Program-made: the position numbers and the translations under genes
Source: Halocafeteria seosinensis
Taxonomy: Eukaryota > Sar > Bigyra > Bicosoecida
DNA: 28,072 bases
Assembly (NCBI GenBank): GCA_001687465.1
Contig: LVLI01000139.1
Span: 1 to 28,072, forward strand
Reading direction: 5' to 3'
The notes under the pieces: generated by a model
Told to the model about the DNA's origin: nothing
Databases searched by the model: none
What the model saw: only the letters and a program-made list of their open reading frames with translations
In this document: positions 24,901 through 28,072 of the stretch, in pieces
Position numbering within the stretch: the stretch's first letter is position 1
Layout of the letters: each line of letters begins with the position of its first letter

Positions 24901-25093
24901 TGATGTAGTCAATGGATCTATTCAAAGTATTTCCCAATTTGGTTCACTTTTCAATACTACAACAGGAAGTCTAAGTGGAACTACAGGGACTGATGGTAAC
25001 ATAACCATTTCAGCGGATGGTACAAACAATGAAATTGATATCGAAAACCGGTCGGGATCATTAGCTTCGGTTCGCATATTAAACTTATTCTAA
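21917..25093 (+). CDS. Fibre-like adhesin with three LamG/concanavalin-type domains
   Basis: 1058 aa. Three LamG-like lectin domains (about 58-256, 312-508, 564-766) each begin GARAYYSF, contain DSIGT.DG, and end near YLYN.G.GT.DF. Between and after them are units of the kind found in phage tail fibres (MN...I.NL..PTS..DAV.R.Y). The last ~100 residues contain DGNITISADG and may form the trimerising tip. It is probably the host-binding fibre, recognising surface glycans. One ambiguous base (23862) leaves a residue undefined in the third LamG domain. From about there, codon choice becomes much more AT-rich, so the C-terminal ~400 residues may derive from a different viral lineage or contig. Confidence 0.82.
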   Translation: MSSLLTTEAKDWARYQANAHVNMGTYRLENVGNPTSLGHVASKSYVDTRASIPQMLQGARAYYSFDDPSDSYNDSIGTYDGTPSGIVTITSDGKIANAFEMAGTEHLKVGDAFHFGSNDFTISFWYYPTQLNSNQTLIHQGDSSNQFSIYHNASNSQITLFTDDGSTANLSTNSSFGTLNQWYHIVVVRSGGGTGQIYVNGTLEIGGSAVRPGSISTSDSGTIGFDGGETYARVDEVGAWDRMLGSDEVEYLYNNGNGTNDFHKFGWYSFPAQQDINLNQNRITNLAEPSASGDASTKGYVDTRASIPQLRQGARAYYSFEGTYEDSIGTHDGSANGSLSFTPGKLGQAVQFTGTNNEYVDLGASALDHGTGDFTWSFWFNTNDNTKSQMFITAQRNSNDLIYIYLTAGNIRFKAKDGGSPSDLNTSFSPANNTWYFVTATRTGSSAEVFIDGVSDVSGTLPASDLTGNKSWIGEFTESNLPMDGEIDEVGIWNRVLSPEEIRYLYNGGNGTQDFATFDWYSRPAQSTVHMNGHRLANVGTPTESTDAVTKNYTDSLAGISQLRRGARAYYSFDGTDSYADSIGTHDGTNNGTSVVSGKIGNGIEFSVSGSDTVNLGKSLDTGTGDFSASVWIKSDSGASEGDGNAVIXQNVSGTKRWILEHWQNGTFQLYTEDSNNNKRIISSANYSFGNWYFVTITRSGSQGKIYVNGQLDISDTIQSGDISGGGDTKLGRPSSGKEMEGILDEIGCWNRVLSLEEIKYLYNNGAGTNDFQSFDWYSRPAQSAVDMNSNQINNLSDPTSTQDAVSRNYLEAGNMANAIDMNSKQINNLSDPTSAQDAVSRNYLEVGNMANALDMNSKQINNLSSATSGTDAINRNDGDGRFLRRDGNNTMDGTLSFSTGNSITLNDTAMNAGSNQINSLSDPTSAQDAVTRNYLEAGNMANPLAMNDNEVVGVAGITTNTLSISDDSVKSHSPVNNQGVFLARSSTDVIMIFYDVVNGSIQSISQFGSLFNTTTGSLSGTTGTDGNITISADGTNNEIDIENRSGSLASVRILNLF
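24275..24580 (+). repeat. 102-bp tandem repeats in the fibre gene
   Basis: Units begin at 24275, 24377 and 24479 (period 102 bp, 34 residues), each starting DMNS.QINNL. The third diverges after about 65 bp. A related unit recurs at about 24655-24765. All lie in the AT-rich part of the gene. Confidence 0.75.
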
Positions 25094-25147
25094 TTTTAAA
25101 ACTTAGAAAATGATTAAATAAATTTTAGGTAAAAATTATTTAGTATT

Positions 25148-25154
25148 TATATAG
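25148..25154 (+). promoter_or_regulatory. TATATAG promoter box
   Basis: TATATAG 3 nt before the ATG at 25158. It shows that the AT-rich right part uses the same promoter box as the left part. Confidence 0.6.
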
Positions 25155-25157
25155 GAA

Positions 25158-26669
25158 ATGACTGTAGCAAGGTTGAATCAAATGGATAGAGATTTGATGA
25201 TTCAACCTCATCCTCCAAGATTAGACTATGGAAAAAATACTAGAGGTTGGGCTGAATATAAGTTTCTGGGTAGAAATGATAATTTTGCTCAAAAACCTAA
25301 AGGATATCATGCTAATCTTTCTAATCCCCTTAATCAACAAGCTTATGATTTAGCTAGAAACAGAATTGATACCAAAAGACGTTTAGATAATGCCCCACAT
25401 AATAATGTTATTGCTAGTAGTATTGAAGGTCGCTTCTATAACAATCATTCAAATGGTCTTTCTCTGGATAAAAAAGGAGGGGGTAATAGCCAAAACCCAA
25501 ATCTTCAGCAAGAACTTTTAAGGTTAAAAAAAAGAAATGCTCAAAACTTTGAACAAGGTGAAGAAAGTGGTGAAAAAGCCCTCCCCAATCCTAAAAGTAT
25601 GCCCTTAACTGAAGCTAGAGGTGAAATTCTCCAAATTCAAAATCTTCTTTCAGAATGGGTTTTAGCTGTTCAAGGTACTAAACCCAAAGTGGATGAAATT
25701 AAAACCGAATCTATTCAAAAGGTTTTAACTATGCTCCAAGAAAACGGTCAAAAACTTAAATCAGACCAACTCAAGAATTTAATCTCTAAAATTGAAACTA
25801 TTTTAAGCCAAGCTGATGCTCAAACTTTAAAATCTCATAGGGGTAAATTTCGTTTACTTATAATCATTTATCTTTACCTTTTCAAGCTCAAGGAAACTAT
25901 TAACGTCGAAAATCGTGCTCCCGCTTTGGAAGTTTTCTACGATCAAATAATTAAAGCCAATGGTAACCAATTAGGTTCCATGCTCGGTACCAGAGCCAAT
26001 AAATCTAAACTTCCAGAAAGCAAGTTAAATAGTATTGAAAATGCTATTACCGGAGGTGAAACCGAAGAAGAAACAAAAGCAAAACAGGAACAAAAGGGCA
26101 AACGAAAAGAAAAACTTAACGAAAAATATCTAAATCCCGACGATTTAAGCTCTTATCTCAATCAAACAGTAGATGAAATTAATAAAGATATGGGAAATAC
26201 AATCTCGCTAGACATCCTTAGAAATTTTGGTAAAAATGAATTAGGACTAGATCTTAAAACAAACATGACTAAACCAACAGTAATTGAAAAAATTAAAGAA
26301 AAAGCTCAGTCTGATCAAGGAGCATCTGCTGAATCTGGTCAAGCTATGCCTCCAGAAGGAAGTGGTAAAAAAGGAGGAGGTGCTGTAAAAAATATTAAAG
26401 ATACTATTAACTTTTTCAAAAAGCTGAACAAGAAAGGTGCTAAACCTAAACACGGGACAAAAACTTTCCAAGGTGATCCTGACGATTTAATGTTAGCCAC
26501 CGAAGAAGAAAAGAAACAAATTCGTAAACAACGTGAAAAAGAACGAAAACAAAGTAAAAAGGGTAAGAAAGGTAAGAAGAAAGGAGGGGGATGTGGAAGA
26601 TTAGGTACTAAAAAATCTACATATGGTCCTCCACTTCAACACAAAAAAGTTATTCAAAAGCTAAAATAA
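25158..26669 (+). CDS. Hypothetical protein, probably virion-associated, 503 aa
   Basis: Not recognised. The N-terminal ~100 residues are polar with an aromatic segment (TRGWAEYKFLGRNDNFAQKP). The middle is helical, with a hydrophobic stretch (LLIIIYLYLF) near residue 235 that could be a buried helix or membrane contact. The C-terminal third is strongly basic, with GKKGGG and KKGKKGKKKGGG tracts typical of proteins that contact packaged DNA. Location between the fibre gene and the maturation protease suggests a structural or core protein processed by that protease; this is inference. It lies fully in the AT-rich region, with AT-ending codons. Confidence 0.65.
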   Translation: MTVARLNQMDRDLMIQPHPPRLDYGKNTRGWAEYKFLGRNDNFAQKPKGYHANLSNPLNQQAYDLARNRIDTKRRLDNAPHNNVIASSIEGRFYNNHSNGLSLDKKGGGNSQNPNLQQELLRLKKRNAQNFEQGEESGEKALPNPKSMPLTEARGEILQIQNLLSEWVLAVQGTKPKVDEIKTESIQKVLTMLQENGQKLKSDQLKNLISKIETILSQADAQTLKSHRGKFRLLIIIYLYLFKLKETINVENRAPALEVFYDQIIKANGNQLGSMLGTRANKSKLPESKLNSIENAITGGETEEETKAKQEQKGKRKEKLNEKYLNPDDLSSYLNQTVDEINKDMGNTISLDILRNFGKNELGLDLKTNMTKPTVIEKIKEKAQSDQGASAESGQAMPPEGSGKKGGGAVKNIKDTINFFKKLNKKGAKPKHGTKTFQGDPDDLMLATEEEKKQIRKQREKERKQSKKGKKGKKKGGGCGRLGTKKSTYGPPLQHKKVIQKLK

Positions 26670-26691
26670 AATCTGAGCTTAATATTATAGA

Positions 26692-26853
26692 ATGGATTTG
26701 TTAGCTATCATTCTTACAACAGTAATTGGGGGTAGTGCTGGAATTTCACCCATTATCTATAAGCTCATTCGTAAAAGATACTCTTGTCAAAGTAAATGTG
26801 GTGAAAATTCACAATGTAGGACTAGTGTTGAAACAGAAAACAATAATAATTAA
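26692..26853 (+). CDS. Small single-pass membrane protein, 53 aa
   Basis: 53 aa. It begins MDLLAIILTTVIGG and has a hydrophobic segment at about residues 3-24 followed by KLIRKR, a positive-inside pattern, then a Cys-containing polar tail (CQSKCGENSQC). It starts 1 nt after a TTATAG box (26685-26690). Its stop codon overlaps the left arm of the hairpin at 26853-26883. A one-helix protein of this kind could be a virion membrane or holin-like component; no family is recognised. Confidence 0.6.
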   Translation: MDLLAIILTTVIGGSAGISPIIYKLIRKRYSCQSKCGENSQCRTSVETENNNN

Positions 26854-26883
26854 TTTAAATCTCTAAATATAAGAGATTTAAAT
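26853..26883 (+). terminator. Strong hairpin overlapping a stop and a start codon
   Basis: ATTTAAATCTCT (26853-26864) pairs with AGAGATTTAAAT (26872-26883), a 12-bp perfect stem with loop AAATATA. The left arm begins in the stop of the membrane-protein gene and the right arm ends inside the protease ATG (26882). It may end one transcript and also affect initiation of the next. Confidence 0.6.
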
Positions 26884-27433
26884 GGTTAATCGTCAATTGA
26901 TCAAAAAGTTAAAGCATCAAGCTCTGAGCTCTAAACAATTACAAGAAGCTACTAAACAGCAGATTCCTATTATCACATATGATGAAGTACCTAACAATAA
27001 AACTATATACAATATTTTAAATAACCCTTCTAAAGCGGTTATTATCCTCTATCTCTTTGAAAAGTCTTACGGGCATTGGTGTTTGCTGTTAGACCACGGA
27101 AAATATATATCTTACTTTGACAGTTACGGTGACTATCCTGACCAAAGTTTAAGTGAAAATACCGTAGCTAAGAACAAGAAGTTGGGACAATCCCGACCGC
27201 GAATTTTAGAGAGTGTTGTCAAAGGAACAAATCCAAAGCCAATTTATTATAATGACCAACAACTTCAGTTGTTCAAAAATGATAGTCAGACTTGTGGTAG
27301 ATACGTCTTACTGAGGTACCGTAAAAAACACCTAACGATAAAAGGTTTTATTAACTTTTTAGAAAAAAAGCGTAATAAATTCGGTCTAAAAACCTTTGAT
27401 CAAACCGTGAGCTGGCTAACAAAAGATATCTAA
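26882..27433 (+). CDS. PRO: Adenain/Ulp1-like cysteine protease
   Basis: 183 aa, the normal size for this family. His65 lies in YGHWCLLL, Asp80 in YFDSYG, the oxyanion Gln in YYNDQQLQ (126-129) and the nucleophile Cys138 in SQTCGRY, all in the adenovirus-protease order. In virophages and polinton-like viruses this enzyme cleaves capsid and core precursors during maturation. It is one of the four morphogenesis genes of the group, but here it is far from the capsid genes and in the AT-rich region. Its stop overlaps the stop of the convergent 52-aa gene by 2 nt. Confidence 0.88.
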   Translation: MVNRQLIKKLKHQALSSKQLQEATKQQIPIITYDEVPNNKTIYNILNNPSKAVIILYLFEKSYGHWCLLLDHGKYISYFDSYGDYPDQSLSENTVAKNKKLGQSRPRILESVVKGTNPKPIYYNDQQLQLFKNDSQTCGRYVLLRYRKKHLTIKGFINFLEKKRNKFGLKTFDQTVSWLTKDI

Positions 27434-27588
27434 TCACGTTTAACAGATTGAACGCTAAAACCCCTTAATCTACGTTTAGCAAAGTGCTTAGCTTGTTCAG
27501 GGCTAAAAGCATGAGTTATTACTTTTCTTCTTGATATTCCTGTAGGAGCGTTTCGTTTCATCCAAACCAAATATCGTTGTTGTTTCAT
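27430..27588 (-). CDS. Small basic protein, 52 aa, copy 2
   Basis: 52 aa, the same length as the protein at 12146-12304 and similar along it: MKRN near residue 10, a KVIT core, and RRLRGFSV near the end. The ATG at 27588 follows an ATATAG box (27590-27595 on the minus strand) that overlaps the stop of the upstream gene. The stop overlaps the protease stop. It is Arg/Lys-rich, so nucleic-acid binding is likely. Its codons are AT-rich like its surroundings, whereas copy 1 has the GC-richer usage of the left part. The two were therefore not recently duplicated within this genome. Confidence 0.68.
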   Translation of the reverse strand: MKQQRYLVWMKRNAPTGISRRKVITHAFSPEQAKHFAKRRLRGFSVQSVKRD

Positions 27589-27594
27589 CCTATA

Positions 27595-27876
27595 TTATTC
27601 TAGGTCGGAAAATATATAATCTAGACAATGTAAAAATCCATTTGGATTTTCAAATGCCAAGTATTCCCATACTGGATAATCATACAATTCCAAATCTTCA
27701 AAAAAGTTTTCCCTTTCATCATGTGTATAACTAGTATCTATCTCAAAATATTTTTTAGGTTCCCCTTCATCATATATTTTTCTAGCTTCTAAATAAGTGT
27801 GACCCCAAGTGTTGACCATATATTCGTAATTCTCGTTCTCTTCTTGTTCTATCAAGTGGTCTTTCATTCGTCCCAT
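27595..27876 (-). CDS. Hypothetical acidic protein, 93 aa
   Basis: Not recognised. Acidic and aromatic-rich, with YEYMVNTWGHTYLEARKIYD near residues 17-36 and a C-terminal half dominated by Asp, Glu, Phe and Tyr. No Cys motif, signal peptide or membrane segment. A weak TAATATAAA sequence precedes the ATG at 27876; a second Met at residue 4 is an alternative start. It is the last gene before the AT-rich right end. Acidic proteins of this size in viruses are sometimes DNA mimics or inhibitors, but nothing here shows that. Confidence 0.5.
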   Translation of the reverse strand: MGRMKDHLIEQEENENYEYMVNTWGHTYLEARKIYDEGEPKKYFEIDTSYTHDERENFFEDLELYDYPVWEYLAFENPNGFLHCLDYIFSDLE

Positions 27877-28033
27877 TGTTTTATATTACTTATTATTTTT
27901 AAAAATATAAAAATCAATTTTTTCTTTAATTTTATTTAAATATTAAAAATAGAAGAAATTAATTTTCTTTTTAACGATTTAAACTAATTATAAAAATTTC
28001 TATTTAGAGAAAATATAATAATAAGAATAGGAC

Positions 28034-28072
28034 GCTCAATGACGCCTCGCTCAATGACGCCTCGGTCATTGT
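28034..28072. repeat. Right-end tandem repeat with hairpin
   Basis: GCTCAATGACGCCTC occurs twice in perfect tandem (28034-28048, 28049-28063). CAATGAC (28052-28058) then pairs with GTCATTG (28065-28071). It is much more GC-rich than the preceding 150 bp. It could be the beginning of a terminal repeat array; no counterpart is seen at the left end. Confidence 0.7.

Noticed and set aside
25093-25157. Terminator hairpin after the fibre gene
   Set aside because: The gap is AT-rich, but I could not find a convincing perfect stem of 7 bp or more.
1-28072. Terminal inverted repeats or circular overlap of the window
   Set aside because: The reverse complement of the last 45 bases does not match the first 150 bases, and the two ends share no direct overlap.
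1-28072. tRNA or rRNA genes
   Set aside because: No cloverleaf with a T-loop GTTCRANNC pattern and no rRNA-like conserved stretch was noticed; a tRNA scan would settle it.

Overview
The window looks like a near-complete or partial genome of a small double-jelly-roll DNA virus of a protist or alga, in the virophage / polinton-like virus (PLV) group. The sequence shows the expected core: major capsid protein, minor (penton-type) capsid protein, FtsK/HerA-type packaging ATPase, adenain-like cysteine protease, a very large primase/polymerase/helicase, a retrovirus-type (rve) integrase and a tyrosine recombinase. There are no rRNA or tRNA genes, no CRISPR array, no Shine-Dalgarno pattern and no introns that I can see. 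About 30 compact genes lie on both strands. The host is inferred, not seen.

Layout. Positions 152-3560: accessory genes (truncated beta-helix protein, RING-like protein, four unrecognised proteins, a second zinc-binding protein). 3637-4638: tyrosine recombinase. 4669-5543 (-): GIY-YIG nuclease with zinc knuckle, then a two-finger protein. 5617-8737 (-): major and minor capsid proteins. 8823-9635: ATPase, divergent from the capsid genes. 9681-10622: second GIY-YIG nuclease. 10689-12135 (-): Gly-rich repeat protein and a nucleotidyltransferase-like protein. 12146-13472: a 52-aa basic protein and the rve integrase. 13473-13962: non-coding, with a large inverted repeat and many short repeats, a candidate replication origin. 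13963-17775: zinc-finger protein and an apparent AEP primase / TVpol polymerase / SF3 helicase fusion. 17808-18467 (-): unrecognised. 18520-25093: lipase, beta-helix protein and LamG fibre, probably a host-attachment and entry group. 25158-27876: virion-like protein, one-helix membrane protein, maturation protease, a second 52-aa protein and a small acidic protein. The window ends in a short tandem repeat.

Expression. Most genes have a TATATAG-like box about 3-15 nt before the ATG, and many gene ends carry an AT-rich perfect hairpin. Together these define many of the start choices below. The hairpins resemble the 3'-end signals of mimivirus-type giant viruses, so dependence on a giant-virus transcription system is a reasonable inference.

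Caution on integrity. Base composition and codon choice change sharply close to an ambiguous base at 23862, inside the fibre gene. The right ~4.2 kb is clearly more AT-rich. A recombination event or a join of two related viral contigs could explain this. Two more ambiguous bases (13038, 13041) lie in the integrase gene.
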